A stretch of DNA of 64,000 nucleotides from Progne subis subis. Its lineage: Eukaryota > Chordata > Aves > Passeriformes > Hirundinidae. The notes under the pieces were generated by a model. The model saw nothing but the letters and a program-made list of their open reading frames with translations, had not been told where the DNA came from and ran no database searches. Positions 47,977-58,249 of the stretch are shown in pieces. The translations under genes and the position numbers were made by a program. Each line of letters opens with the position of its first letter. Within the stretch, counting starts at the first letter, position 1. The DNA is taken from assembly GCA_022316685.1 (NCBI GenBank), contig JAKJHU010000066.1, positions 5,391,913-5,455,912 on the forward strand, in the 5' to 3' direction.

Positions 47977-48073
47977 GCCCTGTCACACCACCAGGACAGC
48001 TTATTTTGGGGAAGTGAACAGACTCGATTATTATTTCATTTCTCAAGGAGAATTTGACGAAATGGAGAAAGCA
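47977..48073 (+). CDS. LRGUK: LRGUK exon 12 (GMP-binding segment)
   Basis: The exon is phase 2 to 0: PCHTTRTAYFGEVNRLDYYF then ISQGEFDEMEKA. It aligns with the TTRxPRxGExxGxDYxFV segment that binds GMP in guanylate kinases; TTR, GE, DYxF are kept but the PR pair is AY. Acceptor ataaatctcccag; donor gtaagt. Confidence 0.93.
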
Positions 48074-48955
48074 GTAAGTACCTGACTCCTGTCCTTGTAG
48101 CTTTTTCCCGCTCCCACAGTGAACTCAACTTCTCTGTCCAAGCCTGATTTATTTTATTTATTTTTTTATATATATATTAAGTTTGTGCCTGGCTGTGAAT
48201 GTTTATTCGCTCTCAGTTGTGTTTTTAAGTTCAGAGACAGAAACCACAAATTTCTTGTAGATTTGTGCTGCCTTTTCTCCCGTAAATGAATTTATAGAAA
48301 CCACGAAATGGGCAAAATGGTCAGTGGGGAATATTGAAATAATAGCATAACGTAGAAGTAAACTTATTTTCAGGCTCAGTTATAGTGTGGGGTTTATTGG
48401 TTTTATTTCTTCAAGGTTTTCCAGCACCCCTGCAGGGAATTCCTTGGAAGTTTAGCAAATCTCCCCTAAAGGAGTGAGGTTTCTCTGAAGGATTTCTCCC
48501 TCCAGCTCCTCTTTTGCAACAAAACTTTGCCTTGAAAAGCCACAACGGAGCCCATTATCCGTATTTCTACAAAAGGAGGAGCCAGCAGAGCCTGGCACAA
48601 TCGAGCTGGCCCTTCATGATGGCAATTTTCAAGGAGTTTCATTTTAAATCATAAAACAATCCGCTTCCATCGCTCCAGGGCTGCAGAACTTTGAAATGCC
48701 TCAGCCAATCCCACGTTCTCCTTGCAGGTGTGCTGCAGTTCTTCCTTTTCCTTGGAATCTCCCATTTTTCCATGGCTTGGCTACGTGATTTGATATATAA
48801 TGACCAGAAGGAAACCCCTTGCTTTGGATTTTCCTTTTCTAGGGGGAAGGAATAACCCCAGGAATGCTGGCAGTGCTTTGTCCTCAGGATTTTGGAATTT
48901 GATTCTCCACGGACAAGGCACAAGCCCAGAGATGGGGGCTTTTTTTTTCTGCTAA
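48074..48955 (+). other. LRGUK: LRGUK intron 12, unique 5' part
   Basis: Unique sequence between exon 12 and the 32-bp array. Nothing was recognised apart from a short (TA)n/T run near 48.16 kb. Confidence 0.5.
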
Positions 48956-50106
48956 TTTTGGGTGCTCAGGGCCCTCATGAACACTGATTTTAGGATCTCA
49001 GTGCCCTCATTAATGCTGATTTTGGGCTCTCAGTGCCCTCATTAACACTGATTTGGGCTCTTGGTGCCCTCATTAATGCTGATTTTGGGCCCTCAATGCC
49101 CTCATTAACACTGATTTGGAGCTCTCAGTGCTCTCATTAAAACTGATTTGGGGCTTTCAGTGCTCTCATTAACACTGATTTTGGGCTCTCAGTGCTCTTA
49201 TTAACACTGATTTGGAGCTCTCAGTGCCCTCATTAACACTGATTTGGGGCTTTCAGTGCCCTCATTAACACTGATTTTGGGTTGTCATTGCCCTCATTAA
49301 CATTGATTTTGGGCTCTCAATGCCCTCATCATCACTGATTTTGGGATTTCATTGCCCTCATTAATGCTGATTTTGGCTCTCAATGCCCTCATTAACACTG
49401 ATTTTGGGCTCTCAGTGCTCTCATTAACACTGATTTGGGGCTTTCAGTGCTCTCATTAAAACTGATTTGGGGCTCTCAGTGCTCTCATTAACACTGATTT
49501 TGGGATCTCATTGCCCTCATTAACACTGATTTGGGGCTCAGTGCCCTCATTAACACTGATTTTGGGATCTCAGTGCACTCATTAATGTTGATTTTGGGCT
49601 CTCAATGCCCTCATCATCACTGACTTTGAGTTCTCATTGCCCTCATTAACGCTGATTTTAGGATCTCAATGCCCTCATCGTCACTGATTTTGGGATTTCA
49701 TTGCCCTCATTAACACTGATTTTGGGATCTCATTGCCCTCATTAACGCTGATTTTAGGATCTCAATGCCCTCATTAAAACTGATTTGGGGCTTTCAGTGC
49801 TCTCATTAACACTGATTTTGGGATCTCATTGCCCTCATTAACACTGATTTGGGGCTCTCAGTGCCCTCATTAACACTGATTTTGGGTTGTCATTGCCCTC
49901 ATTAACGTTGATTTTGGGCTCTCAATGCCCTCATCATCACTGATTTTGAGTTCTCATTGCCCTCATTAACACTGATTTTAGGATCTCAATGCCCTCATCA
50001 TCACTGATTTGGGGATTTCATTGCCCTCATTAACACTGATTTTGGGATCTCATTGCCCTCATTAACACTGATTTGGGGCTCTCATTGCCCTCATTAACAC
50101 TGATTC
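48956..50106. repeat. Minisatellite, about 35 copies of a 32-33-bp unit
   Basis: The unit is gccctcattaacactgattt followed by tgggctctcagt-like bases. Variants alternate (gggatctcatt, ggggctttcagtgctct, catcatcactgat), some recurring as blocks of several units. The array stops 120 bp before exon 13. Confidence 0.95.
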
Positions 50107-50225
50107 AAACAAGAAGAAGCTTTCTAGGGAGAGGAAGGGGGGAAATCCAAATCGATTCACTCACTCGAGGCAGCTGTTCCCCTTGGAATATTTCCTTCGG
50201 TGTTACCCTCGTTCTGATATTTCAG

Positions 50226-50339
50226 GGCAAATTTCTGGCAACCTACATATACAGCGGCCACCGCTACGGGCTGGGAAGAGACACGGTGGAATCCATCGCC
50301 AGGGAGGGGCTGGCTGCCTGCATCCACCTGGAAATCGAG
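50226..50339 (+). CDS. LRGUK: LRGUK exon 13 (guanylate-kinase core)
   Basis: The exon is phase 0 to 0, 38 codons: GKFLATYIYSGHRYGLGRDT, then VESIAREGLAACIHLEIE. It corresponds to the F..E..YG..YGT segment of the kinase fold, here YSGHRYGLGRDTV. Acceptor tgatatttcag; donor gtgagc. Confidence 0.94.
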
Positions 50340-50349
50340 GTGAGCATCA

Positions 50350-50582
50350 CCTGGCCGGGACCATTTCCTCATGGGATTTGGGCCAGACCAAGAGGGAACA
50401 GCCTCAAGTTGTGCCAGGGGAAGCTCAGGTTGGACATCGGGGAAAATTCCTTCCTGAAAAGGATAATAAAGGATTGGAGCAGGTGGTAGGGGAGTCTCCA
50501 TCCCTGGAAACGTTCAAGAAACGTGAGGGTGTGGCACTTGGGGACGTTGGTCAGTGGTGGCTTTGGCAGTGCTGGGGGAGTA
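50350..50582 (+). repeat. CR1 LINE fragment, 5' side of a nested LTR
   Basis: CR1-like sequence (ccatccctggaaacgttcaag, ggacgttggtcagtggtggc, tttggcagtgctggggga) is broken by an LTR at 50583 and resumes at 50981 (tgatcttagagggcttttcc). It therefore predates the LTR. Confidence 0.85.
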
Positions 50583-50980
50583 TGTTACCCTGGTTTTTCT
50601 GAGTTTTTTTTATTAGCCTTTTGAATTTCATAATGGAGTCAGATCTTTTAGTTACTGTACAATATTAGAGCAGTTTTCTACCTTTCCCACAGATGTCACA
50701 TAAACAAATCCTTTGTTTTTCATTCTCTGTCCTTTGTTTGCATATTTCTAACCTGAAAACAACTCTAACTGACAATTGGTCTGGCCACTGAGGCTGAGGG
50801 GTGGAAACCCCAAAAAGCCAATCTTCTGTTAGACCCACAAATGTATAAAAAGTAAAGAATAAACAAAGGGGCTCTCTTCCTTCTCTCTCCGCTCTCTCAG
50901 CAGTGAGCTGGGATCGGAAGGACCTCTGCTTTGCAAAAATATCTTGTCTGCGTGTGACTGCTTTGTGTGTCTCAGTGACA
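50583..50980 (+). mobile_element. Solo LTR, ERVK-like family A, copy 3
   Basis: The element starts TGTTACCCTGG and ends CTCAGTGACA. It contains a TATA-like GTATAAAAAGTAA followed closely by AATAAA, giving a + orientation. Flanking 6-bp target duplications are GGAGTA (50577-50582) and GGAGTG (50981-50986). It is the reverse complement of copies 1 and 2. A 6-bp duplication is typical of class II (ERVK-like) elements. No internal viral genes are present. Confidence 0.85.
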
Positions 50981-51030
50981 GGAGTGATCTTAGAGGGCTT
51001 TTCCAGCCTTGGTTTAGTCAGATTTATCCC
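50981..51030 (+). repeat. CR1 LINE 3' end, continuing after the nested LTR
   Basis: TGATCTTAGAGGGCTTTTCC and the next bases continue the CR1 interrupted at 50582, including its usual 3' end region. Confidence 0.7.
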
Positions 51031-51560
51031 TCTGCTGCTGTGGTTTTTTTATAAATTTTCAATTTCTGGTCTATTTTTTCAACTTCCAGCCTCACCAGCA
51101 GTTCCCATTCCAGGACCTTCAGCTTTCCAGCCACAAGCTTCTCACCCATCTCCACCTTACAGCGCAGATCACCCTTAAAAATAAAAAACTATTCCTCCTT
51201 TGCTGAGGAAGCCACTGAGGGTTTGAGGCAATATTTGGGGCAGAAATGTTAAAAGTTGCAATTTCTTTTGAGGGGTTGCTTTCGCCTCGCAGAGGTTTGT
51301 CAGGTGCTCTGAAGCTGGGCCACAGAAGGAGACCGGGTCACCAACAAAGTGTCAAAACACCTCTCTCAGAACCCCAAAAGCTGAAGCTTTTTGCTAATTT
51401 TCTAATTAAACTCCTCATTCCCTTGTATCAACCTTTACTAGCTATGTGAGGTGACAAAAAGGAAAGATATCCCGCATTTCCTTCCAAATTATTCCTTCCA
51501 AATAAGCTCCCTCTAGGTGAGATTCCAAAATGAGAGGCTCCACAGAGTGCCTGGAATGTG

Positions 51561-52690
51561 GCACTGAGTAAAACAACAGAGATAAAAATAAATGCAGGAG
51601 AGTGCAGTGCTTAACACAGGATCCTGAGCTGAGCATCCTGGGCAAAAACTGATTTAAAATTTTATAAATTACATTATGATATTTTTATTTGGGAAACTGG
51701 TGATCAAAAATCTGATTTTCAGTTGAGTAAACCAACAGAGCTAAAAAGAAATGTAGGGCAGTGCTGTGCTAGCACAGGATCCTGAGCTGAGCATCCTGGT
51801 CAAAAACTGATTTAAAATTTTATAAATTACATTATGATAATTTTATTTGGGAAACTGGTGATTAAAAGTCTGATTTTTTCAGTTGAGTAAAACAACTGAG
51901 ATATAAATAAATGCAGGACAGTGCAGTGCTTAACACAGGATCCTGAGCTGAGCATCCTGGACAAAAACTGATTTAAAATTTCATAAATTGTAGGATGATA
52001 ATTTTATTTGGGGAACTGATGATCAAAAATCTGATTTTCAGTTGAGTAAAACAAAGATAAAAAAGAAATTTGGGACAATGCAGTGCTTAACACAGGATCC
52101 TGGGCAAAAACCTGATTTTAAATATCATAAAGCACAGGGTGATCATTTTATTTGGGAAAACAGTGATCAAAAATCTGATTTTCACTTGAGTAAAACAACA
52201 GAGATAAAAAAGAAATGCAGGAGACTGCAGTGCTTAACACAGGATCCTGAGCTGAGCATCCTGGGCAAAAACGGATTTCAAATTTCATGAATCACAGGAT
52301 GATAATTTTATTTGGGAAACCGGTGATCAGAAAAAAAAAAAAAAAAAAGTGTTTTCAGTTGAGTAAAACAACAGAGATAAAAAAGAAATGTAGGACAGTG
52401 CTGTGCTAGCACAGGTTCCTGAGCTGAGCATCCTGGGCAAAAACTGATTTTAAATTTTATAAATTATATTATGAGAATGTTATTTAGGAAATTGGTGATC
52501 AGAAAAAAAAAAAAAAAAAAGGTTTTCAGTTGAGTAAAACAACAGAGATAAAAAAGAAATGCAGGAGAATGCAGTGCTTAACACAGGATCTGAGCTGAGC
52601 ATCCTGGGCAAAAACGGATTTCAAATTTCATGAATCACAGGATGATAATTTTGTTTGGGAAACTGGTGATCAAAAATTGGATTTTCACTC
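51561..52690. repeat. Minisatellite, 7 copies of a ~158-bp unit
   Basis: GAGTAAAACAACAGAGATAA recurs at about 51.56, 51.72, 51.88, 52.03, 52.19, 52.36 and 52.53 kb, each followed by gcagtgcttaacacaggatc, ctgagctgagcatcctgggc and tttggga..tggtgatca. Two adjacent units contain expanded A runs (about 52331 and 52505), which suggests those units were duplicated together. Confidence 0.93.
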
Positions 52691-52699
52691 GAGTGCCTT

Positions 52700-53470
52700 G
52701 GCGTTCACGAGGAGTTTGGGCCCAAAATAAACCCATGCACATCCCCTGGCTCCTCGAGAAATGTACAAAGAACACAACGGCGCCGTGGCGGCGCTAAGAA
52801 AACGTTCCCTTGCAACAAACGAGCAACAATTTAACGCTGCTTTTAAGTACCCGTGGCTCGGCTGATATTAAAAAGCGAATTAATAACTTCATCTCGGGGT
52901 AGCTCCAGCTCCTTTTTTTTCCCCCCTCGGTTCTGGCAGAGCTGTGAATCACCCTCGCTCTCCGCTGATGGGCACGCGGCGCGTTCCTTGTCTTGGAGAC
53001 AGGCCTTAAATTTCCAAAGCAAGAAAAATAGGAGATGAAATCGGATGGAATCCTCAGCCTTCCCCAGCTGTCAGCTCCTGGCCAGAGCAGAGGTTTTAGC
53101 GCATAATTTAGGGGATGGAGCTTAATGGAACGCGGTGTTTATTCATGAGGAGCTGAACTCGGCGCCACGGGCCCCGACCATAACTTTTAGCGGGAATTGC
53201 CGAAGCGGGCAGCTAAAACCCCCTTTTGTCACTGAAGTTCTGAGATCACACAGGAATTATGCAGAGTTTTGTATCACTGCGGGCTCCGAGAAACAATAAT
53301 TGTGAGTTATGGGTGGGAATAGAAGGTGCTGAGTCCATTATCTGCCGCCGGGCTCAGAACAAAAGTGATTTAGCACCATTAAAGGAAATTTTAATTATGG
53401 GCTGTGGGCTGAGACTGAAAATTTAGAGCTGTTCATTCCCTTTCATCTAGAGTCTATCTTGGGCTGATAA
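52700..53470. other. Non-repetitive CpG-containing block in intron 13
   Basis: This block has many CpGs (ggcgccgtggcggcgc, cggcgccacgggccccgacc) and AT-rich motifs (agcgaattaataac, aaacaataattgtgag) without recognisable repeat or reading frame. Its make-up differs from the surrounding intron. It could be a conserved noncoding element; this is inference from composition only. Confidence 0.35.
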
Positions 53471-53851
53471 AGGAGACTGACACCGATTTTTAAAAGTTAA
53501 AAACCTTGCTGAGCCTACACTTGCAGTCAGAGGGGCTGCTGCAGGTCTGACACCCAGCTCTGGTTTAAATTAAATTAAATGTTTGCAGCGCTTCCCCTTT
53601 TGCTCTGGTAGCCACCAATGCCTGCAGAGCAACTTCCAGATGGTAATTTGGGATAAGCACACAGAAAAAAAACCAACTCAGATTTGGGTTTTTTTCAACA
53701 AAAGTTCAACAAGCACTCAGTTTCAGGAATAAATCCCTTGCACTTCTCTGCTTTATTTTCAAGGAATAAAAACTCAGCTCCGAGTTCAACAAACATTGAG
53801 TTTCAAGGAAAAAAAAAAAACAAACTGTTTTTTCTCTGCTTTGTTTTCAAG

Positions 53852-54053
53852 GGTGTTCGTAGCTTGAAAAATACCTACTTTAAACCCAGGTATGTCCTGT
53901 TGGTACCAAAGGACAAAGGGAAATATGAGGAACACCTCAGGAGGACGGGATTGTTCAGCAGGCCAGAGATTGAAGAGGCCGTGTCCAGAGTGGACATGTA
54001 CCTCCAAATAAACCAGGATTCCCCGGGATACTTCGATGCAGTCATCAACACCG
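53852..54053 (+). CDS. LRGUK: LRGUK exon 14 (guanylate-kinase LID region)
   Basis: The exon is phase 0 to 1: GVRSLKNTYFKPRYVLLVPK, then DKGKYEEHLRRTGLFSRPEI, EEAVSRVDMYLQINQDSPGY and FDAVINT. The LRRTGLFSRPEIEEAVSRV part corresponds to the LID of guanylate kinases. The acceptor ttgttttcaag uses AAG rather than CAG. Donor gtgagt. Confidence 0.94.
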
Positions 54054-54244
54054 GTGAGTTAATTGCTGATTTCCTTTGGGGATAATTAGGAATTGAGGAC
54101 AGCTGGTGGGAGAATTCTTTCTGGAAAGAATCCCTCTGTAATTCATTCTCATGACTTAACTTTTGTAGAGGTGTTTTTTGGGGTGTTCACCAGATTAAAT
54201 TAGAGCACCGTGGTGTAAATATTGCGAATTTGTAAATATGACAC

Positions 54245-54795
54245 TGTCTTGGTTTGGGAAGAAGGTGTCTGCTAAGGAAGGCAGGAGCCTCCCTTGGAAT
54301 GGAGGGTGTAAACCCCCGACCTCCGAATTATTGCAATTTTGAAACTCAGGGGCTCTCAGGCAAAGATATGGGAATGGGAATAACAGTTCTTTATTAGGAA
54401 TATTAAAATAAAAAATGCTGTAGTACAAAAAACCCCAAACAAACAAAAATAAAGCACTGACAGAGTCAGAACACGACACGTTGTTGGTCAGGGTGTTGGG
54501 AGCAGCCCCAATAAATCCTCCTGCAGCGCCAGGTGTGGCTCTGTTGGAGCAATGATCCTGGAGCAGGGTGAAGTTCCAATGCCAGCTTTTATCCAGCTGG
54601 GAATGCCGGGCTTCTCCCCTGGGCTGATGGAATTGTCTCAGCCATGCAGTGAGCCTCGACGGCCCATGAACAGCAGATATCCCCTGGAGGGAGGATGGGT
54701 TGTGAGGAGATAAAGAAATCACTTCTGCAACTGTTTTTAACAGCTGGTAACAGAATATTTACTTTTGGTTGCATCTTGCATTGCTACCCAAGACA
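54245..54795 (-). mobile_element. Solo LTR, ERVL-like family B, copy 1
   Basis: The ends form TGTCTTGG...CCAAGACA. On the - strand a TATA-like GGATAAAAGCTGG (54585-54597 region) precedes AATAAAGAACTG, as expected for a U3-R-U5 layout. It is about 551 bp and shares most of its length with copy 2 at 58.25 kb but lacks two segments found there. A clean target duplication was not found (GACAC against CCCAC). Confidence 0.75.
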
Positions 54796-55101
54796 CCCAC
54801 AGAGCTTACAATTTAAATACGGCCCTAGAGAAATAAACCAGTAGGAAAAATATTTAGGTGCGTGCAGAGCCTGAATTTCAGCTTTTGTTGGATGTGCTGT
54901 TTATGAAGGTGAAGGCTTTTCTCCCCAAGAGATGTTAAAAATGTATTTCTGTGCCAGAAAATGCATTTCTGTATTTTCTGGATAAGTTAAAAACGTATTT
55001 CAGTGTCAAACTCGTGTGATTTGTATCTTTGCACCGGTGAAAAGCTGGGGTTTATTCAATTTCTTTTCTCTCTGCCACGAAATGCATTTCCCTCTGTGCA
55101 G

Positions 55102-55209
55102 ATGAGCTGGATGAGGCATTCACAGAGCTGACTCTCCTTGTGAAGATCTACCTGGGCTTGGAGCAACCTGAATTTCCGGACAACATTCAGGGCACCAAGA
55201 GCAGGGCAG
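55102..55209 (+). CDS. LRGUK: LRGUK exon 15 (end of guanylate-kinase domain)
   Basis: The exon is phase 1 to 1: DELDEAFTELTLLVKIYLGL then EQPEFPDNIQGTKSRA. The LxxLxxxIxxYLGL helix closes the kinase domain. Acceptor cctctgtgcag; donor gtgaag. It lies between the two family B LTRs. Confidence 0.93.
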
Positions 55210-55344
55210 GTGAAGTAGCTGGGAACTACTGGTTTTATCAGCAGAATATTCCTACTTGTTGTTAATTGATTTATTGAAATCTGTAAATGATGCAGCCTGT
55301 GAGACCTGAAGCCTCCACGAGCTGCTCTGCAATGGCTCCCCCAG

Positions 55345-55765
55345 GCTGATTCCTCCAGGAGGATGGTTTTGGGCTCTGGATGGAGTTTCCCGACTCCTCT
55401 GAGGATGGTTTTGGGCTCTGGATGAAATTTCCCAACTCCTCTGAGGAAGGTTTTGGGCTTAGATGGAATCTCCTGACTCCTCTGAGGATGGTTTTGGACT
55501 CTGGATGGAGTTCCCTGACTCTTGGGCTCTGAATGGAGTCTCCTGACTCCTCTGAGGATGGTTTGGGGCTCTGAATGGAGTTTCCTGCCTCCTCTGAGGA
55601 TGGCTTTGGACTCTGGATGGAGTTCCCTGACTCTTGGGCTCTGGATGGAGTTTCCTGACTCCTCTGAGGATGGTTTTGGGCTCTGGACGGAGTTCCCTGA
55701 CTCTTGGGCTCTGGATGGAGTCTCCTGACTCCTCTGAGGATGGCTTTGGACTCTGGGTCTCCCAT
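55345..55765. repeat. Minisatellite, ~40-bp unit, about 10 copies
   Basis: The unit contains CTCCTCTGAGGATGGTTTTG then GGCTCTGGATGGAGTTTCC. Some units carry an inserted TGACTCTTGGGCTCTG segment. The array starts 135 bp after exon 15. It leaves a long repetitive open frame on the - strand that is not a gene. Confidence 0.92.
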
Positions 55766-56099
55766 TCCAGATAAATCCCAAGTGAGGGGTGCTCATGGCT
55801 GAACTTTGTGCCTCCCGAATTTGAGCAACAAGAAACTGGGACGGCACCAGGACCTCGCTTTACTCTTTTCCCCGGGATGGCACAAAGAGCAGGAAAATCA
55901 GGATAATGACATGGGAAGACAACTCAAAAATCCACTCCAAGTGCTTTTGGGGTGACCCACTGATCCCAAATGATCTGTGGTGTGTTTCAAAGATGTTTTT
56001 TAACCTCTGAATGGCCGAGGCTGGAGCCTCATGGCCACGTCCAGCTAATCCAAGTGCTTGTTCTCATTCTTTCTTTTGCAACTTGGGTCAGGGAATGGT

Positions 56100-56435
56100 T
56101 CCACGCATAATTTCATGGAATTTCTGAGTGGGAAGGGACCCACAAGGATCATCTAGGCACAGACAGCCCAACAATCCCACCCTGTGCATCCCTGTCCAAA
56201 CGCTCCTGGAGCAGCCTTGAGAATGCCCATTCCCTGGGGAGTCTTTTCAGTGCCCAGCACCCTCTGGGGGAAAAACTTTTCCTAAAAAATCCAACCTAAA
56301 CCGGGCAGAGCTCCAGTTGTTTCCTGTCCCTGCCACAGGGAGCAGAGGTTGGAGATACCCTGAGGAGTCTCCTCCTCTCCAGGCCGAACAAACCGAGCGC
56401 CCTCAGATCCTCCTCATTTAAATTCCTAAATTAAC
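56100..56435 (-). repeat. CR1 LINE fragment (different subfamily)
   Basis: Antisense CR1-like: gagtgggaagggacccacaa, ggatcatctaggcacagaca, ctgtccaaacgctcctggag and cctcctctccaggccgaaca. It differs from the other copies in the window. Confidence 0.85.
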
Positions 56436-56439
56436 ACAG

Positions 56440-57660
56440 GAAAAACAAACCCCCAAACTTTCAGACAGATCAATTCCTTGATCCTGCAGCCATAGAGTTG
56501 GCTCCAGCAGGGAGAGGGAGGGAGAAGAACTTTACTGGAATAAAACATAATTTAAAAAAAAAAAAAAAAAACCCTGACAAAAAGACATAACGGTAAAAAG
56601 AGGATGTGTAAGATTAATTAAAAAGAAGCTCCTTTTTAGGAACTTTTCCCTCTGACTCCAGGAGTTCCCACGGTTTATGGATTTGGTTCCATTTTACATC
56701 CATTGGAACAGGGTGGAGAATCAGTTCCCTCAGGAGCACAGAGCCAATATCCACGGCCCGTGTGGCTCAGGAAGGCTGCAAATAAAAGCAGCTGAAAAAA
56801 GGGCAAAATGTCTGAAAACTTTAATAAAGGATGGTGCAATTCTCATCACTTCATCGTTTCATGTAAATCTGGATCCTGGAAGAATTAATAATACTGATTT
56901 CCCAGTGGGCACAGGAAAAGCTTCTGCACACATTGTGGCTTCTCAGAGCTACAGCAGTGAGGATTTGGCTGAAAAAATCTTATTTAGCCTTAAATGAAGT
57001 AGATTTTATTTTAATTTCCAGAACTGCCATGCCCATCTGAAATGAAAAAGGTGATTTCCTTGCCTTATTTGCTACAATATTGTATTTTCTTGCCTTAAAA
57101 ACTCTGGGGACATTTTGTCTCAAAGGCAACAAACCCCACCAAACCCTAGGGAGATTATTAGGAAAAGAAGAAAAAAGGGTGAGGATTAAAAAGGAAAGAT
57201 TTTTATATAATCCTGGTATTTTTGGAGATAGATTGAAGTATCTGAAGCTCCTTTAAAGGCCTTTGTACTCTTCAGCAGCTCTTTCAGAGAGTGACTTGTC
57301 ACTACAGAAACTTCTTTAACACTGCAAGATTTGGGCAATTCTGCTGCTCATAAGGCAACTTTTAAATTTACTACATGCCATTAAATTCACGTAGAGCCCC
57401 ATTTATAGGTGTTTAAATAAGTTTAACTCTCCTCTTTCTAGAGATCCTCTCTTCTCATGGACTGTGGGAAATAATTTATTTTCCAAACCTTGCCCCAAGG
57501 TTGTCTTTAAAATGAGAGGTTTTTAGTGAGATTGGAGCAGGGGGAAAACTGGTTGTGGGAGATTATGAGAGGTTTATAATTCTTTTTTTTGTTTTAATGA
57601 ACTGCTGGGCAAGATCTTTTGCTGGAGTACAGAGTAAAAATAAAATCCTGGGAGAAAAGA
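56440..57660 (+). other. Unique part of LRGUK intron 15
   Basis: AT-rich unique sequence. An open frame on the + strand at 56677-56997 (106 codons) has no splice or family support. Nothing else was recognised. Confidence 0.5.
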
Positions 57661-57663
57661 GAT

Positions 57664-57684
57664 AAGTTCTTTTTTTTTTTAAAT

Positions 57685-57724
<40 letters not shown>
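57664..57724. repeat. Poly(T) tract
   Basis: Two T runs, the second 38 bases (57687-57724). Confidence 0.95.
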
Positions 57725-57728
<4 letters not shown>

Positions 57729-57814
57729 GCAGAAGTAGAACATTTTTTGGAGCTGATAATGTTTTGCGCTTCTATTGGCTGCTTTTATCCATGGGATCCA
57801 GTGATTTGAAACTA

Positions 57815-57960
57815 CTAAAATCCTGGAATGGTTTGGGTTAGGAGGGAATTTAAAGCCCATCCACTATCCCAGGGTGCTCCAAGCTGGAATTGGACACTTC
57901 CAGGGATGGGAAAATCCACAATTTTCCTGGAAAACCAGTGCCAGAACCCTCAGAGGAAAG
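57815..57960 (-). repeat. CR1 LINE 3' fragment
   Basis: Antisense CR1: tcctggaatggtttgggtta and aattggacacttccagggat. Confidence 0.85.
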
Positions 57961-58129
57961 AATGCCAAACAAAAATATTCATAAGGTTATTTCTATGGTT
58001 TAATTTCATATTTAGATGTGATTTTACACACAGGATAAATCCCAGTTTAGAGATTTTTTTTTTTTTTTTTTCCAATTTTTGAAATAATTGGAATTATTCG
58101 AAAACATTTTGGTTTTAAAAACTGAGTTG

Positions 58130-58249
58130 TGTGGAGGGGCCTTAAGGCTTATCCAGTGCTATGGGCAGGGACACCTTCCAGTATCCCAGGTTGCTCCAAA
58201 CACCATCCAACCTGGCCTTGGCCACTTCCAGGGGTGGAAAATGACTGTT
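58130..58249 (-). repeat. CR1 LINE fragment beside family B LTR copy 2
   Basis: Antisense CR1: atgggcagggacaccttcca, caacctggccttggccactt and ccaggggtggaaaatgac, ending at the LTR border. Confidence 0.85.

Noticed and set aside
48956..50106. CRISPR-like array
   Set aside because: Units are head-to-tail with no unique spacers, in a vertebrate intron; it is a minisatellite.
55056..55847. - strand frame of 263 residues with SEESGNSIQSPKPS repeats
   Set aside because: It covers a 40-bp minisatellite and the antisense of exon 15; no independent evidence for a gene.
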